A stretch of 64,000 bases of DNA from Fortiea contorta PCC 7126 (GTDB lineage: Bacteria > Cyanobacteriota > Cyanobacteriia > Cyanobacteriales > Nostocaceae): assembly GCF_000332295.1 (NCBI RefSeq), contig NZ_KB235930.1:1865895-1929894 (forward strand), in the 5' to 3' direction. The translations under genes and the position numbers were made by a program. Shown one piece after another: positions 26,694 to 36,187 of this stretch (position 1 is its first letter; the number at the start of each line of letters is the position of its first letter). The notes under the pieces are model-generated. The model did no database searches. It had not been told where the DNA came from and saw only the letters and a list, made by a program, of their open reading frames with translations.

Positions 26694-28424
26694 TTAGTAA
26701 TGATTGCCAATTTTGCGGTGGTGGGCGGCGGTGAGTGCGTTTAATTTGGCAACTCTGCCGGTTTGGACGGTGCTGTATATAATCCAGTGGTCGCCGCAGT
26801 CCATGCGGCTGGTGATTTCGCATTCTACGTAAGCTAATGCTTCGGCTAAAATGGGAGATTCGTTAGTTCCTGGATAAGTTTTGATGCTGGCAAAACGGTC
26901 TGCACCGGGTGCAAAACGTTTGAGGAAATGTTTCATTAATCCTTGATAGTTGCCTTCTTCTAAAATGTTTAAAACAAAGCGATCGCCTATTTGCATTAAT
27001 GATTCTATTGCTCTGTCTTTGGATACAGCAATGGCTACGCCCAAGGGATTGAGACTGGCTTGTGTCACCCAAGAGGCGAACATGGCGCTTTGAATTTCTC
27101 CTTTTTTAGCGGTGATAATATATAACCCGGTGCTAATTCTGCCTAGGGCTTTTTCTAAGTCTGTGTTGATAGATTTGATTTGTTTAATTGTGCGATCGCG
27201 TGTTAACCATTGCCCGATATCTGTTCCTGCTTCTTCGCACAATTGTTCTATGGTTGGGGTGGGAATTTCTTTGACTAAAATCGGGGGAAAGGCTTCTGTT
27301 AATCCTAATTCCTGAAATTTATTGCGTAGGGGATAAATGGGTTCATCTTCTCCACCTCCTGACTCCAATAAACCAACTGTTTGTTTATTATGAACAGCGG
27401 CTAATATTGTGCTCAAAGCAGTATGAGCTATCAGTGAAGATTGGGGGGGCATTCCGATGATTAAACCGGAGGATTGAGCGACTAATTCCCGGACTTCTTG
27501 GGGTTCAGTATTATTAAAGTCTATTAATTCTACGGCAACATTTGTTTTGATAATACCGTGTGCTATGTTACGCGCTAATTGCTCGCTATAACCATAATCT
27601 TCTGCATAGAATATAGCTACTAATGTTTCTGTTTTGGCTTGTTCTAAACTCCAGCTTTGATAGCGTTGAATTGCTGTGGTTACATAGTTTTGTAGTAAAG
27701 GGCCATGTCCTGTAGCGATTGTATTTATGGTGAGTTTTTCGATGCGTTTTAAAGCTGCTAATACAGAGCGGGCGTTGGGGCCCATGAGGCAATCATAGTA
27801 ATATTTAAAATCTTCCTCTATGGAGATGAAATTTTCATCGTAGGTGTGATCGTCACAATAATGCATCCCGAAGACATCGCAGGTGTAGAGAATGCTGGTT
27901 TTGTGATCGTAGGTGAAGATTGTGTCCGGCCAGTGTAAGTTGGGTGCTGAAATAAATTCTAATTCATGACCGTTGCCTAAATCTAAGCGATCGCCATTTT
28001 TTACCACCAGTGATTGAAAAGGCTGGTGAACCATATTTTCTAAAAACTGAATCGCAATCTTAGCGCCAACAACCGTAATCGTTGGTGCTAATTGCAAGAT
28101 ATCTTTCACCAATCCGCTGTGGTCTGGTTCTGTGTGACTAATAATCAAGTAGTCTATTTGCGTTGGGTCAATTAATCCTGTCAAGATATCTAGGTATAAT
28201 TGCTCAAACTTGCGGTGAGAAGTGTCAACGAGGGCGACTTTTTCCCCTTGAATTAAGAATGAATTATAAGTTGTACCGTTCCGTAAACCAAACTCGATAT
28301 CAAACCGTTCTCTATCCCAGTCAAGAGAACGGATAGCCGTTGTTTCCGGAGCAATTTCAATAATTTCGATTGTCAAAAGTCCTGGAGTTGAATTAGCTTG
28401 ATGAAGTTCTGTGAGTGCAACCAT
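26694..28424 (-). CDS. flv4: flavodiiron protein, Flv3/Flv4 type
   Basis: 576 residues, three modules as in its partner. Here the diiron site is canonical: HTEPDH at 97-102 (HxExDH), then NLHWPD, TCDVFGMH and ATGHGPLL supply the remaining His/Asp ligands. This is the Flv3/Flv4 branch, expected to form a heterodimer with the Flv1/Flv2-type partner and pass electrons from photosystem II to oxygen. It is the first gene of the operon. The flavodoxin segment is VAIFYAEDYGYSEQLARNIA and the C-terminal flavin reductase segment includes MFASWVTQASLNPLGVAIAVSKDR. Confidence 0.87.
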   Translation of the reverse strand: MVALTELHQANSTPGLLTIEIIEIAPETTAIRSLDWDRERFDIEFGLRNGTTYNSFLIQGEKVALVDTSHRKFEQLYLDILTGLIDPTQIDYLIISHTEPDHSGLVKDILQLAPTITVVGAKIAIQFLENMVHQPFQSLVVKNGDRLDLGNGHELEFISAPNLHWPDTIFTYDHKTSILYTCDVFGMHYCDDHTYDENFISIEEDFKYYYDCLMGPNARSVLAALKRIEKLTINTIATGHGPLLQNYVTTAIQRYQSWSLEQAKTETLVAIFYAEDYGYSEQLARNIAHGIIKTNVAVELIDFNNTEPQEVRELVAQSSGLIIGMPPQSSLIAHTALSTILAAVHNKQTVGLLESGGGEDEPIYPLRNKFQELGLTEAFPPILVKEIPTPTIEQLCEEAGTDIGQWLTRDRTIKQIKSINTDLEKALGRISTGLYIITAKKGEIQSAMFASWVTQASLNPLGVAIAVSKDRAIESLMQIGDRFVLNILEEGNYQGLMKHFLKRFAPGADRFASIKTYPGTNESPILAEALAYVECEITSRMDCGDHWIIYSTVQTGRVAKLNALTAAHHRKIGNHY

Positions 28425-28625
28425 TCGTGTTCTCCAAAACAGATGTGATGAGGATTTCGTGTTCTTATCTTTAACTTTGACTCATAAGTAACAAATAGTA
28501 AAATGCCAATTTATAAAGTTATCGATTAGGAAGATTTATGGTTGATTTACCATAGAATTTTCTATGGCGATCGCATCAGCAATAGCATGATCCAAATTTG
28601 ATAGAAAGGTATATGAAAACCAAAA

Positions 28626-28654
28626 ATACCCGACTTCTCAAAGAAATCGAGTAT
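28626..28654 (-). terminator. rho-independent terminator of the porin gene
   Basis: On the minus strand a 13-bp stem with two G-T pairs (ATACTCGATTTCT / AGAAGTCGGGTAT, loop TTG) is followed by TTTTTGG. It sits 26 bp beyond the porin stop codon. Confidence 0.8.
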
Positions 28655-28679
28655 CTGCTTTATCATGCAATGGAAATCT

Positions 28680-30449
28680 TTAGAAGGTGAAGGTAGAGCG
28701 GAGTACGCCTACGGCTGTGGTTTCATTGTTGCTGTTACCTTCCGGATTAAATAGCACAAATGCACCTGGAGTGATGCTGATGTTGTCGCTGACTCTAATT
28801 CGATAGTAAGCTTCTAAATGATAAGGAACAGCTCGATTTATTACACCAGCTCTAGGAGCATCATCATATAGCGGCTGTCCAAAAATTAATCCTGCATTAT
28901 TTCCAGGTTTCAGTAAATCTTTGAAATGAAGCCCTACCATCCAACTAGTAAAGGTGGTGGAAGCGTTGACGGTACTAGAAGAATCATCGACAAATAGTGC
29001 TGCTCCATAACCAGCTAAAGCAATTTTTGGTGAAAGACGCCAATTTATAGTTCCGCCAAAAGAGTTAAGTTTAACTGGCGTTCCTAGTGGTACGTTGGGT
29101 AAAGCGCCGATATCAGTACTCGTTAATCCTGTACCTAAAATGTTGATTTGGTGATAGCTATTGGCATAGTTTAAGCCGATATCGAAGGATTTACTGGGTT
29201 TAAAGGTTAATTGCGCGGCTATGACGCTGCTACCGTTAAACACACCAGATCCTAACGGTGTACCAGACACACCAGGTGCGATATCTGCAGCCGAATTAGG
29301 TAAGTTGGCATTGACACTACCATACAAAGCTCTCAAATCCAATTGATTGGAGATGCTAAAAATAAATCCGGCTGCTGATGCTAAACCTGAACCGGAAGTA
29401 CCGCCAGAAACTCGAACTACAGGGTTCAAACCAGCAAAGCGAGAAATTGATTCTTGTCCTTCACCATAAAAGGGTGAAATTGCAGGGAAAGCATCGGAAG
29501 TTTCGGCTGCAGTTCCAGCAAATAATGTTAATTTGTCAGCGACGGGAAAGATATAAAGTAATTTGTAGAGTTGCAGTGAATTAGCACTGATACTCGCTAA
29601 ATTCTTCACATCAAGTCCCGGAAATTGAGGCTCAAAACTGGTACGAGCGCTGCTAGAACTGAGTAGGGGGGAAGCTAATCCTAAAGATTCTTGAACACTA
29701 CCAGTACCATTGACTCCACCCAAAAAATTATGAGCTTGTAAACCAGTAATTAGTAAGTCTTTACCTGTGAAGCTAGTGGTTAAATTTAATCTAACTCTAG
29801 TTGCCAAGATAGCATTAGGATCGTTACGTCCAGGAGCGCCGCCAGTAGCAGCAACTCCTGCCATAATAACTTCGCCATTCAGTTTAGTAGTTGTGGAAAA
29901 CTGCTGGGCTTCTAATGTGGCTGTGCGACTTTCTAAAGCATCTACTCTACCCCTCAAAGTTGCTAGTTCTGCTGAAAATTCTTCTTGCAATTTCTGCAAA
30001 GTTGCTAAGTCGTTTTTAGTGACTAAATCAGTAGTTGCTGTGGCGATTAATTCATTAACTCTATCTAAACAAGCGTTTAAACCTGCAGCAAATTCATAAC
30101 GAGTTAAAGCTCGATTTCCCCGATAGGTGCTGTTAGGATAACCGGCGATGCAACCGTAGCGTTCGACGAGAGATTGCAGTGCTTGAAAAGCCCAATCGTT
30201 GGGCTGGACATCAGATAATTGTGAAACAGATGTTACTTGTGCCAAACTTGCAGGTGTGGCTATGGGTTGAGATGATGTAACGGGATTTGTGTTGATACTA
30301 TTATCAGTAGCTGCTGATATTTCCGGTTTATTATTTTCTTTTTGCTGGTCAATCTTTTCTGGATTAGGAATTGCTTGTACAGGTAACAATCCTAAAAATA
30401 AAGATAGAAAACTTGCGCCACCAGCACAAGCTAGTAGATATATGTTCAT
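28680..30449 (-). CDS. iron-uptake-type porin with SLH domain
   Basis: 589 residues from ATG 30449, selected because GAGGAG lies five bases upstream; a GTG at 30455 is less likely. A signal peptide (about 1-25) is followed by a low-complexity linker and one SLH domain (about 75-140: DVQPNDWAFQALQSLVERYGCIAGYPN). A coiled coil at about 155-185 (LEEFSAELATLRGRVDALE) comes next, then a beta-barrel of alternating strands ending in a terminal Phe (LRSTFTF). This is the cyanobacterial major outer-membrane porin design, one branch of which imports inorganic iron. It has its own terminator. Confidence 0.88.
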   Translation of the reverse strand: MNIYLLACAGGASFLSLFLGLLPVQAIPNPEKIDQQKENNKPEISAATDNSINTNPVTSSQPIATPASLAQVTSVSQLSDVQPNDWAFQALQSLVERYGCIAGYPNSTYRGNRALTRYEFAAGLNACLDRVNELIATATTDLVTKNDLATLQKLQEEFSAELATLRGRVDALESRTATLEAQQFSTTTKLNGEVIMAGVAATGGAPGRNDPNAILATRVRLNLTTSFTGKDLLITGLQAHNFLGGVNGTGSVQESLGLASPLLSSSSARTSFEPQFPGLDVKNLASISANSLQLYKLLYIFPVADKLTLFAGTAAETSDAFPAISPFYGEGQESISRFAGLNPVVRVSGGTSGSGLASAAGFIFSISNQLDLRALYGSVNANLPNSAADIAPGVSGTPLGSGVFNGSSVIAAQLTFKPSKSFDIGLNYANSYHQINILGTGLTSTDIGALPNVPLGTPVKLNSFGGTINWRLSPKIALAGYGAALFVDDSSSTVNASTTFTSWMVGLHFKDLLKPGNNAGLIFGQPLYDDAPRAGVINRAVPYHLEAYYRIRVSDNISITPGAFVLFNPEGNSNNETTAVGVLRSTFTF

Positions 30450-30881
30450 TGCCACTCCTCACAGATACATACAAAATTTGACCGCAAAAATATTAATAAT
30501 ACTTTTGTGGTGAATCAAAAATTAGGCAGATTTCGTAACAAATAGTTGCTGAATATGCCGTAATTTTTATGAATAAACCTAATTTATTTTAAATTAATTT
30601 AGTAACCGTCACACAAGTAAATATCACAAATATTTATAAGGTATACATTGAGGTTAGGGGCTAGGAACTAGGGGCGCTTAGGCTAGCTAGCGTGTGCCTC
30701 ATGTAATTGGGAACTGCCATACATACATTAAATACTATTGAGTGCCACAAGTAATAAGAAGATGATTTGTAATTTCGATAGTTACCATTCGAGTTAGCAA
30801 ATCATGTATGATTCACAATTGAAAACAAGCATATATTGCAACTGATGAAAATAGGCAGTTTATGAAAATCAACAATTGTCA
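30450..30881. other. divergent porin/permease promoter region
   Basis: 432 bp between divergent genes. It holds a short TTAGGGGCTAGGAACTAGGGG heptamer-type repeat (about 30654-30675) and an inverted repeat with 8-bp arms (ATGATTTG 30762-30769 / CAAATCAT 30798-30805). No gene is seen. A Fur-type box could be expected for iron genes but was not confidently found. Confidence 0.5.
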
Positions 30882-31877
30882 ATGAGATTAATCAAACACC
30901 GCCTACTGTGGGCTATTTTGCTTTTGGTGACAGCATTGGTGATTACCCTGGGGCTTTCTCTGTCCCAAGGCGCAGTACCGTTGAGTTTAGCCCAATTAGG
31001 AGACGCAATTCTGCACCGGGGCGATCGCATTAATCAAACTATTCTCTGGGATTTACGTATCCCCCGAATTATGGCGGCGTTAATTGTTGGTGCGGCGTTG
31101 GGAATGTCGGGGGCGCTGTTACAAGGTATGTTACGCAATAGCCTCGCTGATCCGTTTATTTTGGGGATATCTGCGGGTGCGGGACTGGTGGTAATTGTGA
31201 TGGTAACACTACAAGTCTTTGCAGCGGCGATTCCCTTAGCAGCTTGGCTGGGAGCAATTTTAACCTCAATTATCGTAATTTTACTGGGGCGTGTGGGGTC
31301 GGGAATTGCGGTGGAGCGGTTGATTTTGGGGGGTGTAGCGATTAGTTCTCTATTCGGGGCGGTGCAAAGTACACTGCTGTTGTTAGCCGAAGATGGACAA
31401 ATTCAAATTGCGCTGAATTGGCTGATTGGTAGCCTGAATGGTCGGGGTTGGCAAGAAATTATCACGGCTGGCCCTTATATTATTGTGGCATTGTTGGGGG
31501 GATGTTTGCTGGCGCGGTCGGTGAATGTGCTGGCGTTGGGCGATGATTTGGCTGTGGGTTTAGGGGTTTCGTTAGTGCGATCGCGTCTTTTAATTGGTGG
31601 TGTCGCCACTTTATTAGCTGCGGGAGCAGTTAGCATCGGCGGTTTAATTGGGTTTGTGGGGCTGGTTGTTCCTCATGGTGTCCGCTTGATTGTGGGTACT
31701 GATCACCGCTTTGTGCTTCCACTTTCCGCCCTTGCTGGTGCTTGGCTACTCACCTTTGCAGATTTACTCTCCAGATTGGGAGCGATAGAATTACCAGTGG
31801 GTTCGGTGACGGCTTTGTTGGGTTCACCGTTGTTTATTTGGTTACTTTATCGTCGTTCGGCTGGGTTTAAGGAGTAA
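30882..31877 (+). CDS. FecCD/BtuC-family ABC transporter permease
   Basis: 331 residues from ATG 30882, with about nine transmembrane helices. Family markers are LRIPRIMAALIVGAALGMSGALLQGMLRNSLADPFILGISAGA near the start and GLIGFVGLVVPHGVRLIVGTDHR, the ATPase-contacting loop. It imports iron-siderophore, haem or cobalamin across the plasma membrane. Binding protein and ATPase genes are not next to it; the downstream side is occupied by a TnpB remnant whose stop lies only 2 bp from the permease stop, so an operon may have been interrupted. Confidence 0.88.
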   Translation: MRLIKHRLLWAILLLVTALVITLGLSLSQGAVPLSLAQLGDAILHRGDRINQTILWDLRIPRIMAALIVGAALGMSGALLQGMLRNSLADPFILGISAGAGLVVIVMVTLQVFAAAIPLAAWLGAILTSIIVILLGRVGSGIAVERLILGGVAISSLFGAVQSTLLLLAEDGQIQIALNWLIGSLNGRGWQEIITAGPYIIVALLGGCLLARSVNVLALGDDLAVGLGVSLVRSRLLIGGVATLLAAGAVSIGGLIGFVGLVVPHGVRLIVGTDHRFVLPLSALAGAWLLTFADLLSRLGAIELPVGSVTALLGSPLFIWLLYRRSAGFKE

Positions 31878-31878
31878 A

Positions 31879-32490
31879 CTACCCACACTGACCTTGCGGT
31901 ACAGTGTGGGCTTTCAGTAGCCCTGAAGAGTCAGTGCTGAGAGAACAACACAAACGGTTCGAGCCTCCGGGCTGGCTTACGAACAGCCCCAATAATTCAA
32001 TCATTTTTGCTCCGTTCAAATCGGCATCGCTGGACAAGCCGCAATTACCGCACTTGAACTTCTTAACAGAGCGCAAACCAATGTGTAGGCATCGGTTACA
32101 GGTTTGAGAAGTGTAGGCAGGAGGAACGGCAACAACTTCCACACCATCCCGAAATCCTTTGTATTCCAGAAACATTCGCAACTGATAGAACGCCCATGAG
32201 TTACTTCTGCGGCGTTCTGTCTTGTTGCGTGGATGAAGGTTTGTCCTTTCACGGATACCTGTCAAATCCTCAATCGCTACAAGTGCTTGTTCACTTTTGG
32301 CTTGCTGAATGATTGTTTTGCTAATGTTGTGGTTTACCCACGATTGAAATCGTCTCTCTCGCCCCGATAGCCGTGCCAAGACCTGCCGACATCTACGCCG
32401 ACTAGACCTTGTGCGTGTGGAAGCTTTTTGTTGGAGAGACGCTCTGACTCGGCTATATTTATCCCTGGTTTCGGTTAAGGATGAGGCTTT
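31879..32490 (-). pseudogene. truncated TnpB (IS605-type OrfB)
   Basis: The frame runs 31879-32538 (219 residues), but TnpB similarity covers only about residues 22-219. The N-terminal half, including the first RuvC Asp, is missing; intact TnpB is about 370-400 residues. What remains is the KYSRVRASLQ region, LSGRERRFQSWVNHNISK, the RuvC-II glutamate (LVAIEDLTGI), a four-cysteine zinc ribbon (CNRC ... CGNC) and the RuvC-III aspartate (SSDADLNGA). It cannot be an active nuclease. A hairpin at its 3' end marks the right end of the element. No tnpA is nearby. Confidence 0.85.
31882..31910. repeat. right-end hairpin of the IS605-type element
   Basis: Perfect 9-bp stem CCCACACTG (31882-31890) / CAGTGTGGG (31902-31910), 11-nt loop, overlapping the last codons of the tnpB remnant. 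IS605-family elements carry such a subterminal hairpin, and the omega RNA guide scaffold normally overlaps this region. Confidence 0.65.
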
Positions 32491-32550
32491 TGACATGAAC
32501 CAATGGACATCTCTAAAAATTAATTCTGTATTACCCAAAATTATTGGTAG

Positions 32551-32570
32551 GGGCGAACGGCCGTTCGCCC
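32551..32570. repeat. 20-bp perfect palindrome
   Basis: GGGCGAACGGCCGTTCGCCC is fully self-complementary and is flanked by GTAG and TTAC, extending the symmetry imperfectly. It lies just beyond the truncated end of tnpB. Similar GGGCGAACGGCCGTTCGCCC blocks are common as dispersed repeats in Nostocales (from memory). Confidence 0.85.
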
Positions 32571-32631
32571 TTACATCATTTCTGGAGATATCTAATAGGT
32601 TACATTAGGAATTTTCCATGTTGAATTGTTT

Positions 32632-35391
32632 ATGAAACTACCCTCGTACATGCTGATAGGATTATTTCTGAGTCTACTCCTGAGTGTTGTGCCGTTTTCA
32701 GAAACTTTGCTCCAAGCGGCTACACCTACAGCAGTTACGCCTGTATCCGGTGTTGCTCTCACTCAGGGAGTGCAAAAAACATTACTGGATAATGGTTTAA
32801 CTGTACTCACTAAGGAAGTCCATACCACTCCGGTGGTGAGTGTACAGGTTTGGTACAAAGTTGGTTCGCGGAATGAGGTGAAGGGAGAAAGCGGTATCTC
32901 TCACCAGTTGGAGCATTTGATGTTTAAAGGTACTACTGAGCGTCCTGTACAGTTTGGTCGGCTTTTTAGTGCTTTGGGTAGTCAATTTAATGCTTTTACC
33001 AGCTACGATGAAACTGTATATTTTGGCACAGTGCAGCGTGATAAACTACAGGCGCTGTTGACCTTAGAAGCCGATCGCATGAAAAATGCTCTCGTTGGTA
33101 GCGACCAACTCCAAAGTGAAAAGCGGGTGGTGGTTTCTGAGTTACAAGGTTATGAAAACTCACCCAGCTATCGTTTGGATCGAGCGGTGATGCGAGATGC
33201 TTTCCCTAACCGAGCTTATGGTTTACCTGTGGGAGGAACAAAGGCTGATGTGGAAAAATTCACTCTCCAACAGGTGCGGAATTATTACCAAACCTACTAC
33301 AGTCCGGAAAATGCCACTTTGGTGATTACTGGCGATTTTACTACCAAACCAGTACTCAAAGTAGTTAAAGAAACTTTTGGTCAGCTATCACCAAGAGTTA
33401 AAGAGAGCGCCAACACCAGGAGACGCAGAGAGATAATTTCCGCCTCGACAGCACAAAAAGCGCCAATTGTGCTCAAGCAACCGGGGAGTGTGGGACTTTT
33501 GCAAGCTGTGTATCCTTTACCAAATATTCAGCATCCTGATGTGCCGGCGATCGATTTGATGGATACTATCCTCACGGGGGGTCGCAGTTCTCGGCTGTAT
33601 CAAGCTTTGGTGGAATCTGGACTAGCTAGCTCAGTGAACGCTAGTGCTGCAGAATTGATTGAACCGGGTTGGTATGAAATTCGCGCGACAGCGGCTCCTA
33701 GTCAAGAATTAAGTAAAATTGCTCAATTTTTGCAGGCGGCGTTGTCAAAACTGCAACAGCAACCAGTAACTTTAGAAGAATTAAACCAAGCGAAGACACA
33801 ATTACAAGCTTCGTTTATTTTGGGGAATCAGGATATTACCAGTCAGGCTAGCCAATTAGGGTATAGTCAGACGATCGCTGGAGATTATCGCTATATTGAA
33901 CGATATTTGAGTGCGATCGCTCAAGTTACTCCCCAAGATGTCCAACGGGTAGCGCAGACTTACCTCAACCCAGCCAAACAAACTGTTGGCTTTTTTGAAC
34001 CGACTCAACCAGATGGTCAACCGGGGAGTTCTGGTGGTGGTTCTGGTCGCACTTTGGAAAACTTCAGCCCTGGTCAACCTGTAGACCCCGCCGAATTGGC
34101 TAAATATCTCCCCCCAACAACCTCTGCGACTACTGCTAATCAGCAACCGCTACCGGAGCAGTTTTCTTTAAAAAATGGGTTGCGAGTGCTATTGTTACCT
34201 GACAAAAGTGTCCCCACTATTAACTTGAGTGGACAAATTGAAGCTGGGAGCGAGTTTGATGGAAATCAAAAAGCGGGATTAGCGAATCTCACTGCTAACA
34301 ATTTGATGAATGGGACAAAAACCCAAGATGCTTTAACTTTGGCGAAAATCTTAGAAGACCGGGGAGCTGGTCTGGATTTTGCTGCTAGTCGGGAAGGGGT
34401 GAACATTAGCGGTCAAGGTTTGTCGGCTGATTTACCTTTATTAGTGCAAACTTTGGCGAATGTACTTGAAGATGCTACCTTCCCCAGCAACCAGCTAGAA
34501 CTAAGTCGTCAACGGGCGCTGACAAGTCTGCGATCGCAATTAGATGACCCCAACGGATTAGGGAGACGGGTATTTCAACAAGCAATTTACCCGGAAAGTC
34601 ATCCTTTTTATAGCTTCCCTACAGCCGAAAGCTTGAAAAGTATTACTCGTGATGATGTGCTGGGCTTTTATGAAAAACATTATCGCCCGGATACAACGAC
34701 GATCGCTTTTGTGGGTGATTTTGATCCAGTTAAGGTGAAAGCTTTGCTCAATCAGACTTTTGGCAGATGGCAAGCTACAGGTAAAGCACCGATGCTAAAT
34801 TTACCTACAGTATCGCTACCATCGACGCTGACTCGTTTGAGCAAAGTTATTCCCGGTAAAGCCGAAGCTGTCACCTACATTGGTTATCGGGGAATATCAC
34901 GGAAAGACCCGCGTTTTTATGCAGCTTTGGTGTTAAATCAGATTTTGGGTGGTGATACCTTGTCTAGTCGGTTGGGTACGGAAGTACGCGATCGCCAAGG
35001 ATTGACTTATGGTATTTACAGCGGGTTCGCAGCGGGAGTTAATCCCGGCCCGTTCTTGATTCAAATGCAGACAGCACCTGGAGATACGCAAAAAGCGATC
35101 GCTAGTACTTTAGCTTTACTCAAACAGTTGCGTGAGCAAGGGGTGACTGCAGCAGAATTAAACACTGCTAAACGCTCTATCGTCAACAGCTACCCGGTAG
35201 AATTAGCTAATCCTAGCGATGTAGCTGGTATTATTCTCAATAATTCTGTCTACGGGCTTTCACAAGCCGAGTTGCGAGAGTTTCCTCAGCGAATTGAGAA
35301 TGTGACTCTAGCAGACGTACAGCAAGCAATTCAGGAGTTAATTCAGCCAGAGAAACTGGTAATTGTTACCGCTGGGCCTTCCCAAGGGTAG
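32632..35391 (+). CDS. secreted M16 zinc peptidase, two fused M16 units
   Basis: 919 residues from ATG 32632; a TTG at 32626 is less likely. A signal peptide (about 1-32) is followed by two tandem M16 units. The first carries the inverted zinc motif HxxEH in SHQLEHLMFKGT near residue 88 and the distal glutamate region ENATLVITGDF. The second, from about 500, keeps the fold (LKNGLRVLLLPD, RQRALTSL) but has GLANLTANNLM where HxxEH would be, so it is catalytically dead and probably shapes the chamber. A Gly/Ser-rich linker at about 462-475 joins the halves. The protein probably acts in the periplasm or thylakoid lumen. Confidence 0.9.
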   Translation: MKLPSYMLIGLFLSLLLSVVPFSETLLQAATPTAVTPVSGVALTQGVQKTLLDNGLTVLTKEVHTTPVVSVQVWYKVGSRNEVKGESGISHQLEHLMFKGTTERPVQFGRLFSALGSQFNAFTSYDETVYFGTVQRDKLQALLTLEADRMKNALVGSDQLQSEKRVVVSELQGYENSPSYRLDRAVMRDAFPNRAYGLPVGGTKADVEKFTLQQVRNYYQTYYSPENATLVITGDFTTKPVLKVVKETFGQLSPRVKESANTRRRREIISASTAQKAPIVLKQPGSVGLLQAVYPLPNIQHPDVPAIDLMDTILTGGRSSRLYQALVESGLASSVNASAAELIEPGWYEIRATAAPSQELSKIAQFLQAALSKLQQQPVTLEELNQAKTQLQASFILGNQDITSQASQLGYSQTIAGDYRYIERYLSAIAQVTPQDVQRVAQTYLNPAKQTVGFFEPTQPDGQPGSSGGGSGRTLENFSPGQPVDPAELAKYLPPTTSATTANQQPLPEQFSLKNGLRVLLLPDKSVPTINLSGQIEAGSEFDGNQKAGLANLTANNLMNGTKTQDALTLAKILEDRGAGLDFAASREGVNISGQGLSADLPLLVQTLANVLEDATFPSNQLELSRQRALTSLRSQLDDPNGLGRRVFQQAIYPESHPFYSFPTAESLKSITRDDVLGFYEKHYRPDTTTIAFVGDFDPVKVKALLNQTFGRWQATGKAPMLNLPTVSLPSTLTRLSKVIPGKAEAVTYIGYRGISRKDPRFYAALVLNQILGGDTLSSRLGTEVRDRQGLTYGIYSGFAAGVNPGPFLIQMQTAPGDTQKAIASTLALLKQLREQGVTAAELNTAKRSIVNSYPVELANPSDVAGIILNNSVYGLSQAELREFPQRIENVTLADVQQAIQELIQPEKLVIVTAGPSQG

Positions 35392-35397
35392 TGGAGA

Positions 35398-35431
35398 TTG
35401 TAGAGACGTTGGTTTGGCTTCGTCTCTACAA
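35398..35431. repeat. GTAGAGACG palindrome
   Basis: Perfect 11-bp arms TTGTAGAGACG (35398-35408) / CGTCTCTACAA (35421-35431), 12-nt loop, immediately after the M16 gene. Same arm sequence as the repeats at 51224-51275 and 53762-53787. Confidence 0.85.
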
Positions 35432-35561
35432 CTATATGGGTTCCCTTCTCGTTGGGCGATCGCAAAAACTTAAGATTTTTTGTATTTTTATCACCTTGTT
35501 TTGCGTGATATACAGATAAAAAGTAAAAATAGTCAATTTAGATTAGATCAAACGAAATTAG

Positions 35562-35990
35562 GTGAAACAAATACTCAATCAGGTTTTGGTAGGAGCGATC
35601 GCTGCTGTTACTACCATTGCAGCTACAAATATATCACCCGCAGTCGCACAAAGTGACCCTAAATGTATTAGCCAAATTACGAATAAACCAGGGAAGTTAT
35701 TTTCGGGAGATTGCATTCCCAATGCATTGTGGATTAATCCTGACTACGGCGCAGAATACGCTCGATTGATGCGAATAGCAATCAAAGCTGCTGCTAATAA
35801 AGATGATTATGATACAGCATTTATTAATTTCTCAAGAGCGCAAGGAATATCAGGAGTTACTGATTCTGAAGTCCGTCGAGCGCTATTAGGAGCTATTCTA
35901 GCAAAAGCAATTCAAAAAAATCCTGTGCAAGGCTATTTTCCTTCTAGAATTTGGCTGTTAGTGACTGGAGAATTCAGCGAAGGAGGATAG
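35562..35990 (+). CDS. exported hypothetical protein
   Basis: 142 residues from a GTG start. An N-terminal signal peptide ends at about residue 30 (SPAVAQ/S). The mature part contains two cysteines (KCISQ and GDCIPN) that could form a disulfide, then a helical region. It resembles small periplasmic proteins common in filamentous cyanobacteria, but no named domain is recognised. It stands alone upstream of the Yfr1 locus. Confidence 0.65.
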   Translation: MKQILNQVLVGAIAAVTTIAATNISPAVAQSDPKCISQITNKPGKLFSGDCIPNALWINPDYGAEYARLMRIAIKAAANKDDYDTAFINFSRAQGISGVTDSEVRRALLGAILAKAIQKNPVQGYFPSRIWLLVTGEFSEGG

Positions 35991-36187
35991 AGCAGATTAA
36001 GCTAAATCAAGCTGTTTTTTATCTACGATCAGACTCAAAATTCATGTCATTTAATATATCTCTGCTTTGCAAGCTTATGGCTGTTTTTTTGTCTCGATAC
36101 AAATAATTCATCTTCTTGAATACGGTTATTACCCATTCCACCAACAATATTTTCCCCACAATATCTTATTGAGTTGCTACACTAGTT

